This document shows, one piece after another, positions 16,570 to 25,209 of a stretch of DNA of 64,000 nucleotides. The stretch comes from Gammaproteobacteria bacterium. Its GTDB lineage: Bacteria; Pseudomonadota; Gammaproteobacteria; Pseudomonadales; Azotimanducaceae. Under the pieces are notes generated by a model. The model did not search any database. It saw only the letters and a program-made list of their open reading frames with translations, and was not told the origin of the DNA. Each line of letters opens with the position of its first letter. Within the stretch, counting starts at the first letter, position 1. The stretch is from the NCBI GenBank assembly GCA_002704225.1, contig PAFU01000035.1, positions 56,032 through 120,031 on the forward strand, given 5' to 3'. Both the position numbers and the translations under genes were made by a program.

Positions 16570-17982
16570 CTAGCGCTGGACGGTGAATTCTTCCAGCAGC
16601 TGATAAAAGCTTTCGACGCCATTGGTGATATTGCTCACGCTGATGCGCTCATTGTTGCCATGCACGCCGGTGGCCTCAGAGGCTTCGAAAACAAAGGGTG
16701 AGTAGCCGTAACTGGTAATGCCTAAATCTCTGAAAAAGTGGGAGTCGGTAAATCCGCCCGCAACCGTGGGCACCAGCTGCGCGCCATGGCGATCCTCTGC
16801 AATTTTTTGGATCGCTTTGAACAGCGGTGTGTCTGTGCGGCTAGTCGCTGGTGTGAACCCCATAATCTTTTCTATGGTGATGCCCTCATCATTGATGATG
16901 TGCCGAAGCTCGTTTAAAAACTGCTCGGGGTTTTGGTCTGGCAGCAGCCGGCAATCCAGTTCTGCCGATGCCTCCGCTGGGACAACGTTGATTTTACCGC
17001 TGCCTTGCAGCCGAGTAATTGAGCAAGTATTTCTCAGTAGCGCGTGCGCGCCGGGGTTTTCAAGCCGCAAACCCAGCAAAAAATTGGCATCATTCGCCGC
17101 TTGCGCAATGTTGGCGTACCGATTGCGCTTGCCCTCGTCCTGGTAAGGTGCCAGCCCTTCGAACATGGCAGCTACTGCTGGAACGATGTTAACCGGGAAG
17201 TCCGTTTCGCGAATACGCTCTAAGCTCCTTACCAGCTGGGTTACCGACGTCGTCACCTGAGGAGCAGACCCATGTCCGGGCCTACCGGTCGAGGTCAGTC
17301 TCAGCCAAAGCGGTACTTTCTGCGTCACCTCAACCATTACCGCTACGCCTTGGGCGAACCGTCGGCCAGACCCACCTTCGTTTAGCAAATATCCGACGTT
17401 TGAGAACAACTCGGGCCGGTTTTCCACTAACCACCCTGCACCGAAGGCACCGCCGGCTTCCTCATCCGCTGTGGCGACGTACCACACATCACGATTCAGG
17501 GTTTGTCCACTGGCGGCCAATGCGAGGAAAGCCTGCAGCTGAACAATACCCAAACCCTTGGTGTCTATGGCACCACGCCCATAAATATAGCCGTCCACTT
17601 TGTCGCCGGAGAATGGATCGACGCGCCAGTAATCGGCATTTGCCGTTACCACATCGATGTGGTGCAGCAGCACCAAGGCCGGCGCTTTGCGGCCGGTTGC
17701 ATCAGCCGTTCCTGGCAGCATGGCCCACAAATTACCCCGACCCGGCGCTGACTCGGCTGCCTCATACTCTATACCGGCTTCATCCAACAGTTTGCCCAGA
17801 TAGTCGACACCGCGGGACTCATTACCCGGCGGGTTGACGGTATTGGTCTGCAGATAACCAACGAGATTTGGCACCGCTTGCTGCACGAAGGGCTGTAGAT
17901 CGAATGCCCGAGCTGGGCTTGTGATCAGCAGCAACAGCGCAAAAAGACCGATGATCGCAGGCGTTGCCGAATTTGCTTTCAT
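16570..17982 (-). CDS. Secreted M20-family metallopeptidase
   Basis: 470 residues with a signal peptide (MKANSATPAIIGLFALLLLI, ending ...ARAFD), hence periplasmic. The dinuclear zinc site of the M20/PepT/ArgE/carboxypeptidase-S family is recognisable: His-x-Asp in LLHHIDVV, GRGAIDTKG bridging Asp, catalytic Glu-Glu in TADEEAGGAFG, and a late HGNNERIS ligand. The dimerisation (lid) domain lies between about residues 190 and 320. Likely hydrolyses small peptides or N-acyl amino acids. ATG 17982 has AGGA 8 bases upstream and exposes the signal peptide directly. Confidence 0.87.
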   Translation of the reverse strand: MKANSATPAIIGLFALLLLITSPARAFDLQPFVQQAVPNLVGYLQTNTVNPPGNESRGVDYLGKLLDEAGIEYEAAESAPGRGNLWAMLPGTADATGRKAPALVLLHHIDVVTANADYWRVDPFSGDKVDGYIYGRGAIDTKGLGIVQLQAFLALAASGQTLNRDVWYVATADEEAGGAFGAGWLVENRPELFSNVGYLLNEGGSGRRFAQGVAVMVEVTQKVPLWLRLTSTGRPGHGSAPQVTTSVTQLVRSLERIRETDFPVNIVPAVAAMFEGLAPYQDEGKRNRYANIAQAANDANFLLGLRLENPGAHALLRNTCSITRLQGSGKINVVPAEASAELDCRLLPDQNPEQFLNELRHIINDEGITIEKIMGFTPATSRTDTPLFKAIQKIAEDRHGAQLVPTVAGGFTDSHFFRDLGITSYGYSPFVFEASEATGVHGNNERISVSNITNGVESFYQLLEEFTVQR

Positions 17983-18080
17983 GTGAAGATTCCTTTTTCT
18001 GAGCAGCCCGAACCGGAAAAAAACTTCGCAGACCATGCCGAAGTCGCCATAATCTAGCAACAAAACAGTTGGAGAGCCTC

Positions 18081-19127
18081 TTGAAAATTTCTACCCTGAT
18101 CAATTATGCCGGCGGCTTTAAAGAAGCGGTCGCTGAAGTAAAAGCACTCGAAAAAGCCGGTCTGGATGTGGTCTGGGTCCCTGAGGCCTACTCGTTCGAC
18201 GCACCTACCGCCATGGGCTACCTTGCGGCTGAAACCGAGCGAGTGATCATCGCATCCGGCATTTTGCCAATCTATACCCGCACACCAAGTTTGCTCGCCA
18301 TGACCGCCGCCGGTCTTGATTACTTGTCTGACGGTCGAGCGATGCTGGGTCTGGGTGCTTCGGGCCCTCAGGTTATTGAAGGGTTTCATGGCCTACCCTA
18401 TACCGCGCCCGTCGCGCGAACCCGAGAGGTAATCGACATCTGCCGACAGGTTTGGCGTCGGGAGAAAGTTCAGTACATGGGCGACCATTACCAAATCCCG
18501 CTGCCCCAAGATCGCGGCACCGGATTGGGTAAGCCGTTGAAGCTGATCAATCACCCCGTGCGTTCCGACATACCCATTGCCATCGCTTCCCTGGGACCCG
18601 CCAGTGTGGCCGCCACAGCAGAACTGGCAGACGCTTGGCTTCCAGCCTTTTATACCGCTGAAGCTGCTGATGCGGTTTGGGGCGATTCGCTACGCAAAGG
18701 CAACGGCAAACGTGCGGAAGATAGAAGTCCCTTGGACATTTACGCAGGGGGCAGTGTCGCCATCGGTGAGGGAATGGAACCGCTGCGAAATCGGGCGCGA
18801 CCCGGAGCCGCGCTGTACATCGGCGGTATGGGCGCTCGCTCGAAAAATTTCTACAACGACATCTTCTCCAAGAGCGGATACGAAGCGGAAGCCAAAGTGA
18901 TCCAAGATTTGTATCTGGCGGGCGACAAAAAAGCGGCCGAAGAAGCCATACCTGATGACTATTTAGCGAAGAGTTCATTGATCGGACCCGAAGGATTTGT
19001 GAAAGAGCGCCTGTATGCGCTGCGCGAATCCGGGGTAACTTCATTGAATGTTAGCTTCGCCGGCGCGGATGCGGCAGAGCGCGCTGCGCAATGCGAAAAC
19101 CTGCGCAACTTGGTGGATTCTCTCTAG
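18081..19127 (+). CDS. LLM-class (luciferase-like) flavin/F420-dependent oxidoreductase
   Basis: 348-residue TIM-barrel oxidoreductase. N-terminal MKISTLINYAGG strand, VWVPEAYSFDAPTAMGYLA, GILPIYTRTPSLLAMTAAGLD and the SDGRAMLGLGASGPQVIEGFHG cofactor loop match the luciferase-like superfamily and in particular the Rv3520c-type subfamily annotated as F420-dependent. Whether it uses F420 or FMN cannot be told. The start is TTG at 18081 with GGAG 6 bases upstream (GGAGAGCCTC-TTG); an earlier TTG would place the start inside the ribosome site. Its 3' end overlaps the convergent thioesterase gene by 4 bases. Confidence 0.83.
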   Translation: MKISTLINYAGGFKEAVAEVKALEKAGLDVVWVPEAYSFDAPTAMGYLAAETERVIIASGILPIYTRTPSLLAMTAAGLDYLSDGRAMLGLGASGPQVIEGFHGLPYTAPVARTREVIDICRQVWRREKVQYMGDHYQIPLPQDRGTGLGKPLKLINHPVRSDIPIAIASLGPASVAATAELADAWLPAFYTAEAADAVWGDSLRKGNGKRAEDRSPLDIYAGGSVAIGEGMEPLRNRARPGAALYIGGMGARSKNFYNDIFSKSGYEAEAKVIQDLYLAGDKKAAEEAIPDDYLAKSSLIGPEGFVKERLYALRESGVTSLNVSFAGADAAERAAQCENLRNLVDSL

Positions 19128-19942
19128 GGGTTCCGAACCCGAATCAGCCCTTCTTGCACCGTCGAGGCCAGAAGGTCGCCGGAGGCGGAAAAGATGTTGC
19201 CTCTGGCAAACCCTCTGGCGTGAGAGGCGCTCGGTGAATCAATGGCGTAAAGCAGCCATTGATTCAACTCCAGTGGACGATGAAACCACATGGCGTGATC
19301 AAGACTGGCCACTTGCATGTGCTCGCGTTTAAAGCTGCCTCTATGGGGCAGGCGGGCCGTGCCAATCAACACGTTGTCGGATTCAAAAACCAACAAGCAG
19401 GCGGCGATCAAATCGTCCCGAGGCACCTGACCTGTGGGCTTAAACCAGACGAACTGCTCCGGTGGTTGAGGGCTTTCAGACTGCAGACGACGGAATTCAT
19501 GGCGCCAGGTTACGAACGCGGCATCGTACAAAGCAGCAGGAATTTTCTCTTCCATTGGCGGCTGCAAATCGGGCATATCAGCTTGGTGACTCAACCCCGA
19601 TTCCACCACCTGAAAAGACGCATCCATATTAAATATTGCTTCGCCGCGCTGGGTAACCAAAATCCGACGCGTTGCAAATGATCGGCCATCCCGCGCGCGT
19701 TCGACCCGAATCACGGCAGGCACCTTGGGATCGCCAGGGCGCAAAAAATACCCATGCAGCGAGTGTACGCGCAGATCACTCGGAACCGTACGACCACCGG
19801 CCATCAGGGCCTGGGCCATGATTTGCCCACCATACAATCGGCCTTGCCTGCCCGCAGGGTGCTGGGCACGAAAAATGTTTTCTTCAATCTGCTCCAGATC
19901 CAACAGATGCAACAGCTCTGTCAGTTTTGCACCCGCTCCCAT
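19124..19942 (-). CDS. tesB: Acyl-CoA thioesterase II (TesB family)
   Basis: 272 residues forming the double hot-dog fold. Recognisable segments are LYGGQIMAQALMAGGRTV, VHSLHGYFLRPGDP (first hot-dog), GRSFATRRI, and ASLDHAMWFHRP with the catalytic Asp of TesB plus the later Thr/Gln residues in STVQEGLIR. It hydrolyses medium- and long-chain acyl-CoA to free acid and CoA. Length is close to the 286 residues of the E. coli enzyme. The neighbouring LLM oxidoreductase is convergent. Confidence 0.92.
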   Translation of the reverse strand: MGAGAKLTELLHLLDLEQIEENIFRAQHPAGRQGRLYGGQIMAQALMAGGRTVPSDLRVHSLHGYFLRPGDPKVPAVIRVERARDGRSFATRRILVTQRGEAIFNMDASFQVVESGLSHQADMPDLQPPMEEKIPAALYDAAFVTWRHEFRRLQSESPQPPEQFVWFKPTGQVPRDDLIAACLLVFESDNVLIGTARLPHRGSFKREHMQVASLDHAMWFHRPLELNQWLLYAIDSPSASHARGFARGNIFSASGDLLASTVQEGLIRVRNP

Positions 19943-19969
19943 TATGCCGCTGACCTTATATGCGAAGCC

Positions 19970-20311
19970 TTAATCAACACAGTAAGGCCCATACAAGGGA
20001 TGATCTTCCAGTGCTCGACGCCGGCCGCGCATATCCACAATGTCTGGATAGTTCCACAGCAGGTTTACCGACAAATCCGACTGATCCATGGGGTTTTGCA
20101 GAGCGTCGATCATGACCTCGGCGTCTTCCTCAATCCAAAGGTCTTGGGGCAGAGCGCAGAGCATCTCCATCACGGCCTTGATCACATCATCAACGGTTGA
20201 ACGCGTTTCCACGGCCTGCAGAGCCCACTGCCAGATACCCTCGCTGTCCATGGCCTGATTCTGCCAAGCCTGTAATTTGCTCACGACTTCGTCGCGTTCC
20301 AAGATGCTCAT
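19970..20311 (-). CDS. Conserved hypothetical small acidic protein
   Basis: About 113 residues from the ATG at 20311; an in-frame ATG at 20365 would add an 18-residue basic leader. The protein is soluble, acidic and helix-rich, with no signal peptide or cofactor motif. Notable residues are the tryptophans in LQAWQNQAMDSEGIWQWALQAVE and a proline-ended C-terminus (DHPLYGPYCVD). I do not recognise the family. It lies 27 bp upstream of nothing on its strand but follows the divergent Notum-MBL gene, and reads into tesB with a gap of 27 bp, so it may share a transcript with tesB. Confidence 0.5.
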   Translation of the reverse strand: MSILERDEVVSKLQAWQNQAMDSEGIWQWALQAVETRSTVDDVIKAVMEMLCALPQDLWIEEDAEVMIDALQNPMDQSDLSVNLLWNYPDIVDMRGRRRALEDHPLYGPYCVD

Positions 20312-20434
20312 CGTCAGTACTCGTTTCCTTGCATTGGCATTCGCGCCGGTTGCCATTTTGGGCATAGGCTTGCTATCGCGCCGCTTTGCCCGCTACTTTA
20401 CGTTGCATTCTACTGTTTAACGACTGAGGAACCT

Positions 20435-22417
20435 ATGCAATACCCAACTTTCAGGCGACGATTTGCCACCTTGCTAGCCATCTTCGTATTCAGTGCCTGC
20501 CAGCCAGAGAGCACAACGCCTGCCTCTGATGCGCCCCAAAGCACGGGAACTCCCACCGAAGCCAGCGCGACACCAACGGATTGGCAAAAAATTTCGCCGG
20601 CAGCCAACACCACATGCTCCGACGGATCACCCTATTCGTTCTTTGTCCGCCAAGGCGACCCGAACAAGTTACTCGTGTACTTCCAAGGTGGAGGTGCCTG
20701 CTGGTTTCGACAAAATTGTGATCCGCAAATGAGCCCAAGCTACAGTATTCAGGTAGGAAACATCGACAGGGCCAATTTCGGAATTTTCAACCTGGATAAC
20801 CCGGACAATCCGTTCAAAGATCACACCACTGTGTTTGCGCCCTACTGCACCGCAGATGTACACATGGGTGCCAGCGATACGGTCTATCCGCCGGTTGAGG
20901 AAGGCCAAACCGATTTAGTGATACGCCATCAAGGCCGAGCCAACGTTGAGGCGGTGCTGCAGTGGACTTATGAACACGTTCCGTCACCGCAAAGTATTTT
21001 CGTTACGGGCTCATCCGCAGGCGCAATCCCTTCGCCACTGTATACCGCGTTAATCGCCGATCATTATGTGAATGCGAGAATCGCGCAACTCGGCGATGGT
21101 GCCGGCGGCTACCGGCGAACCAACAACGACTCTCGACCAGACGAACAATGGGGAACCTTTGAATTCATCACACAGGAGCAGGGATTTGCGAATCTGCGTC
21201 CCGAAACGATGACTTACGAATCCCTATACATCGCGGCAGCGCAAGCGCACCCAGATATTACCTTTGCCGAGTACGATGCCGCCGAAGATGCAGTGCAAAA
21301 GCGGTTTTTGAGCATGTCTGGCCAAAAAGACGTGGCACTGCAGCAAGCGATCGAAGCCAACCACGCCGACATCCGGCGAGAGGTCGGTAATTTCAGCAGT
21401 TACATCGCTGGAGGCGACTCCCACACCATATTAGGAAGACCCGAGTTTTATACGCTTGCATCCAATGGCGTGGCCATTCGCGATTGGGTTGCCGCATTGG
21501 CCAATTTCGAAACGGTAGAAAATGTGACCTGCGCACCGTGCGATATCGAATCATTTTCAGGGGCGGCCATGCCGCCCGCCGTAGAGGCGATGTGGGCGTC
21601 TTGGGAAGACCGGAGAAGCCAGTACGTGGAACCTTTTCAAATCTTTGACAACGTCTACTACGTCGGTATTGACTGGGTTGCCGCCTATCTCATTGAGACA
21701 GGCGACGGTTTGATTCTGATCGACTCTCTCTATGGGAGCTGGCTTCCCGTGTTGCTCAACAACATTCGTGAACTGGGTTTTGATCCTGCTGACGTAAAAT
21801 ATCTAATCAACACCCACGGTCATTTTGATCATGCCGGCGGGTCCGCACTGTTCCAAAAGGTCTATGGCAGCCGCGTGGTAATGACTGCCGAGGATTGGCA
21901 AGTGGCTCAAGCGAAACCAGAATTGGCCGCCTTTTATATGCCAACACCGCGAGTCGATATGGTTGCCGAGGACGGCGACACCATTAGCCTGGGTGACAAC
22001 ACCATTACCTTGTACAAAACGCCAGGACATACAGAAGGCGTACTGAGCCTTGGGTATACGGGCAAGGACGGAGACGATACGCACTCGATTCTGACCCTTG
22101 GCGGCGTCGGGCTAAATTTTTCCGGGATTGAACGAACAGAAACCTATCTCGACAGCTATCGAAGACTGCAATCCATGCAGGATAGCTTCTCGGTCAGTCT
22201 GCCCAACCATCAATCCATGGGCCGTGTGTTTGACCGCCGGGATCTGTTGGCCCAGCGTCAAACCGGGCAAGCCCATCCCTTTGTGGACAAACCCGGGCTG
22301 AGTCGGGACCTGGCCAGCTTTATCGCTGCGGCCGAGTCCAAACTTGAGTTAGAGAAGGCTGGCAACGCACCTGATCCGCTAGCTGCCTTGCAACAAGCAA
22401 TCAGCGACGAGGAGTAG
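20435..22417 (+). CDS. Two-domain lipoprotein: Notum/pectin-acetylesterase hydrolase fused to a B3-like metallo-beta-lactamase fold
   Basis: 660 residues. The signal peptide ends in the lipobox FVFSAC (Cys22), followed by a Thr/Ser/Pro linker to about residue 48. Domain 1 (about 50-365) has the Notum/pectin acetylesterase features: oxyanion-hole QGGGACW, nucleophile Ser194 in TGSSAGAIP, LGDGAGG, and a catalytic His330 in GGDSHTIL. Domain 2 (about 375-625) is a metallo-beta-lactamase fold with His461-Gly-His463-Phe-Asp465-His466, His532 in PGHTEG and His592 in PNHQSMG, the ligand set of subclass B3-like proteins. The position where many family members carry a metal-bridging Asp reads LGGVGL. 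Both active sites look intact, so this may be a bifunctional cell-surface hydrolase. The gene stands alone between divergent and downstream genes; arfB follows after 23 bp. Confidence 0.8.
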   Translation: MQYPTFRRRFATLLAIFVFSACQPESTTPASDAPQSTGTPTEASATPTDWQKISPAANTTCSDGSPYSFFVRQGDPNKLLVYFQGGGACWFRQNCDPQMSPSYSIQVGNIDRANFGIFNLDNPDNPFKDHTTVFAPYCTADVHMGASDTVYPPVEEGQTDLVIRHQGRANVEAVLQWTYEHVPSPQSIFVTGSSAGAIPSPLYTALIADHYVNARIAQLGDGAGGYRRTNNDSRPDEQWGTFEFITQEQGFANLRPETMTYESLYIAAAQAHPDITFAEYDAAEDAVQKRFLSMSGQKDVALQQAIEANHADIRREVGNFSSYIAGGDSHTILGRPEFYTLASNGVAIRDWVAALANFETVENVTCAPCDIESFSGAAMPPAVEAMWASWEDRRSQYVEPFQIFDNVYYVGIDWVAAYLIETGDGLILIDSLYGSWLPVLLNNIRELGFDPADVKYLINTHGHFDHAGGSALFQKVYGSRVVMTAEDWQVAQAKPELAAFYMPTPRVDMVAEDGDTISLGDNTITLYKTPGHTEGVLSLGYTGKDGDDTHSILTLGGVGLNFSGIERTETYLDSYRRLQSMQDSFSVSLPNHQSMGRVFDRRDLLAQRQTGQAHPFVDKPGLSRDLASFIAAAESKLELEKAGNAPDPLAALQQAISDEE

Positions 22418-22440
22418 CCCAGACGTTACTGAGATTCATC

Positions 22441-22851
22441 ATGAGCCCATCCTCCCCCAATTTGCTGCCCCCTGATGCTTGCGAGTTCCGCTTCGTGCAT
22501 AGCTCCGGACCAGGAGGGCAGCATGTCAACAAAGCCTCGACCGCAGTGGAACTTCGTGTGGAAGTGAGTTTGTTGGGGTTGGAAATTGGTGCCGAACGGC
22601 GTTTGCGACAAGGGCAAGCCAATCGAATCAACAAAGAGGGTGTGCTGGTTATTCAGGCAACCACGCACCGCTCCCAACTGAAGAATCGTCAGGCCGCTAT
22701 TGCCCGTGTTGAAGAGATGATTGCAGAAGCCAGAAAACGACCAAAGGCACGAATTGCTACCCAACCAACCTTTGCTGCGAAACGTCGGCGCGTCGAGAAG
22801 AAAAAAAAGCATGCTAGCACCAAGAAACAGCGCCAGCGTCCGGAATGGTAG
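22441..22851 (+). CDS. arfB: Alternative ribosome-rescue factor ArfB (YaeJ)
   Basis: 136 residues, matching the family. The catalytic GGQ lies at residues 25-27 in SSGPGGQHVNK, inside the release-factor domain-3 fold. The C-terminal tail is highly basic (Lys/Arg-rich from about residue 95), the part that enters the empty mRNA channel of stalled ribosomes. It hydrolyses peptidyl-tRNA on non-stop complexes. Starts 23 bp after the upstream lipoprotein stop codon. Confidence 0.93.
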   Translation: MSPSSPNLLPPDACEFRFVHSSGPGGQHVNKASTAVELRVEVSLLGLEIGAERRLRQGQANRINKEGVLVIQATTHRSQLKNRQAAIARVEEMIAEARKRPKARIATQPTFAAKRRRVEKKKKHASTKKQRQRPEW

Positions 22852-22870
22852 TCGACTATGCCACTGCTGA

Positions 22871-23563
22871 TCAGTTACTGCGACGCTCTTGCTCGACCAG
22901 AAAGTCGACCACGTCGAGCATGCCTTGATTCGAACCGGCCATGCGTCCGTCGACTCGATATTTCCCGTTCACGATCATCGTGGGCACACCGGTGATACCG
23001 TAGGCACGGCTCTTCGCCTGAGCCTGCATCACGCGACTGCGTACAAAAAAGGAGTCATAGGCCTTTGTAAACTCTTGCTCAGAAACGCCACCAGCCTCAC
23101 TGAACAGCGAGGCCATCTCATCTTCATCGCGCAGGTTCTTCGGTTTGACGTGAATCGCGTCGAACAATGGTCCGTGCATTTGTTCCGAAATACCTAAAAT
23201 TTCCGCCGTGTAAAAAGCACGAGCCATCAGCGCCCAATCATCTGAAAACACCGCAGGCACTCGATTAAACACCGCCTGTTCCGGCATGTTTGCTTCCCAG
23301 CCCTGCAACAGCGGATCAAAGCTATAGCAATGAATGCACATGTAGGAAAACACCTCGACCACCTCAACCTGAGACGGCGATTCGCTTTCAAGCCCCGTTT
23401 CAACCGGTACATCGATTCGCTCGTAATGCGTGCCTTCCACAAATGCCATCGGGGCATCTGCCGCATTAACGTCTCTGGCCTGAACCAAGGCGAGCGACAG
23501 CGCAGCGGCAATCCAGATCGCAGCTTTAAATACCGACGTTTTAACCATGGTTTGAACCTGCAT
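22871..23563 (-). CDS. dsbA: Thiol:disulfide interchange protein DsbA family
   Basis: About 230 residues: signal peptide, then a thioredoxin fold with an inserted helical domain. The redox motif is Cys76-Ile-His-Cys79 in FSYMCIHCYSF, and the cis-proline loop is GVPTMIV. The classical E. coli motif is CPHC, so the first dipeptide residue is Ile; CVHC variants are known in Neisseria. It introduces disulfides into periplasmic proteins, and adjacency to a cytochrome c4 gene is the standard gammaproteobacterial arrangement. The start is taken as the ATG at 23563 with AAGGGG 8 bases upstream; the ATG at 23548 is also possible. Confidence 0.9.
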   Translation of the reverse strand: MQVQTMVKTSVFKAAIWIAAALSLALVQARDVNAADAPMAFVEGTHYERIDVPVETGLESESPSQVEVVEVFSYMCIHCYSFDPLLQGWEANMPEQAVFNRVPAVFSDDWALMARAFYTAEILGISEQMHGPLFDAIHVKPKNLRDEDEMASLFSEAGGVSEQEFTKAYDSFFVRSRVMQAQAKSRAYGITGVPTMIVNGKYRVDGRMAGSNQGMLDVVDFLVEQERRSN

Positions 23564-23589
23564 CTGACGAACCCCTTGCCTCAATCGGC

Positions 23590-24234
23590 TTAGTTTAAGC
23601 CGCTGATGTAATCGGACAATACGACTATTTCACGGTCTGATAATCCTTTGGAAACACCACGCATCATAGCGCCGTAGGCTTCATCGGACCGACGCTCGCC
23701 CTCTCGATAAGCGGTTAACTGAGCCGCTGTATACTGCGCAGACTGACCGCCAATGCGAGGGAAGCCCGCTTGAGCATTGCCCGCACCGTCCGGGCCATGG
23801 CAAGAGCTGCACGCTGCTACGCCTTTCTTGGCAATACCACCCTTGTAGATACGCATGGCTAATTCAATATCCGCATCACTACCGGTCGCTTCAGCGACTT
23901 TGCTGGGAAGACTGGCGTAATAAGCGGCCAGATCGTCCAAATCTTGTTCGCTTTTACCAATCAGCTGAGCGGTCATCAGCGCCACATCGCGCTCACCGGA
24001 CTGGAACATCTTCAACTGTCTGGCCAGATAGCGCTCATTCTGACCCGCCAATTGCGGATAAGACGGATCAATCGCCGTCGCGCCATCCTGCCCGTGACAA
24101 GACGCACACACCATGGCTTGCGCTTGGCCAGCTTGCGCGTCTCCAGCCGCTAGGGCCGGCGATGCACTGACACCGAGCGCAGCCATGAGCCCAGAAAGAA
24201 CCATTAGTTTTGCAGCAGTTATGCGAACACTCAT
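23590..24234 (-). CDS. Diheme cytochrome c4 (copy 2, dsbA-linked)
   Basis: 214 residues with a clear signal peptide (cleavage around PALA-AGDA). Two class-I cytochrome domains: haem sites Cys43-Ala-Ser-Cys46-His47 and Cys142-Ser-Ser-Cys145-His146. The YPQLAGQNERYLARQLKMFQ signature is characteristic of cytochrome c4. It is a periplasmic or membrane-attached electron donor for terminal oxidases. It precedes dsbA by 26 bp on the same strand, and engB and polA follow nearby, as in Pseudomonas. This is the canonical c4, whereas the copy at 10.1 kb is a divergent paralogue. Confidence 0.93.
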   Translation of the reverse strand: MSVRITAAKLMVLSGLMAALGVSASPALAAGDAQAGQAQAMVCASCHGQDGATAIDPSYPQLAGQNERYLARQLKMFQSGERDVALMTAQLIGKSEQDLDDLAAYYASLPSKVAEATGSDADIELAMRIYKGGIAKKGVAACSSCHGPDGAGNAQAGFPRIGGQSAQYTAAQLTAYREGERRSDEAYGAMMRGVSKGLSDREIVVLSDYISGLN

Positions 24235-24544
24235 TTACGTTTTCCCTAATTCACTTGTGCCCACTCTGCGCCGCGCAACGATTTACGCCGCCCAGGTGAA
24301 CATTGAAAAAAACCTCTGGCCAAGGTAACCGTCACGAACCTTGACTCTGCTCTTCGTCGGCTTCGGCGAAACACAGGCTGGGGTATCCATTCGTTAACAT
24401 CGTTACAGAACACGTGTCGCGTATTCTGAAAGGATCGTTCGCCAGCGGTGATACACTTCAGCTTGAAACCCAAGCACACTCTTTAACAAAGTGTGGGGCC
24501 ATTGCGCATACCGGCGCTCACGAAGCTGCGAGATTATATACAAG
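24235..24544. other. Intergenic region between cytochrome c4 and engB
   Basis: 310 bp between divergent genes. No coding signal seen. It contains a short hairpin CACACT/AGTGTG (24475-24480 with 24490-24495) around CTTTAACAA, and a TTGAAA at about 24463 that could be a -35 element for engB, but no convincing -10 is placed at the right distance. Confidence 0.3.
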
Positions 24545-25192
24545 ATGACCGAGAATGTGTCTTTGCCTGAGCGCTTGGAAGCAACCTTTTTAACCAGCGC
24601 TCCGGATCTCAAGCGGTGCCCCCCCAATGGTGGTGCCGAGGTAGCCTTTGCCGGTCGTTCCAATGCGGGCAAATCCTCCGTGCTGAATCAACTCACAGGC
24701 AACCGCCGCACGGCCAAGGTAAGCAAAACCCCCGGTCGCACGCAGCTTATGAATTTTTTCGATGTGCGCACTGGCGGCAGGATGGTGGATCTACCGGGCT
24801 ACGGCTACGCAAAAGCAGGCAAGGAGGCCCAGAAAAATTGGCAAAGTGCCGTCAATCATTACCTTTCTTATCGCGATGCCTTGGTCGGCATCGTGTTAGT
24901 CATGGATATCCGCCACCCCAACCAAGCTTTTGACAAACAAATGCTGGACTGGGCGAGCGCCAGCGAGCTGCCCATCCGCATTTTGCTTAACAAGGCCGAC
25001 AAGCTGGGCAGTGGCGCGCAAAAACAAGAGCTCAACAAGATGCGAAACCTGTATCAGGAGCACCCGACAGCCTCCTTTCAAACTTTCTCGGCCTCACGCG
25101 GCACAGGCAAACCCGAGCTGATTGCCACACTCTTGGACTGGCTGGCCTTAACCATTGATACCGACGACGCTGAGGAAGCTGAACCCATCTGA
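24545..25192 (+). CDS. engB: Ribosome-biogenesis GTPase YihA/EngB
   Basis: 215 residues. P-loop GRSNAGKSS at 37-45, switch region KTPGRTQLMNFF, G3 DLPGYGYA and G4 NKADK are all present in the order of the TrmE-Era-EngA-EngB group. It is needed for late assembly of the large ribosomal subunit. ATG at 24545 aligns with the family start; the ribosome site is weak. Convergent with polA, 17 bp apart, with no obvious terminator between them. Confidence 0.95.
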   Translation: MTENVSLPERLEATFLTSAPDLKRCPPNGGAEVAFAGRSNAGKSSVLNQLTGNRRTAKVSKTPGRTQLMNFFDVRTGGRMVDLPGYGYAKAGKEAQKNWQSAVNHYLSYRDALVGIVLVMDIRHPNQAFDKQMLDWASASELPIRILLNKADKLGSGAQKQELNKMRNLYQEHPTASFQTFSASRGTGKPELIATLLDWLALTIDTDDAEEAEPI

Positions 25193-25209
25193 GCGCAATG
25201 CCGTCAGCC

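Noticed and set aside
20435..22417. Antibiotic-resistance metallo-beta-lactamase
   Set aside because: The MBL fold is attached to a Notum-like domain and to a lipobox; nothing in the sequence shows a lactam substrate, so only the fold is claimed.
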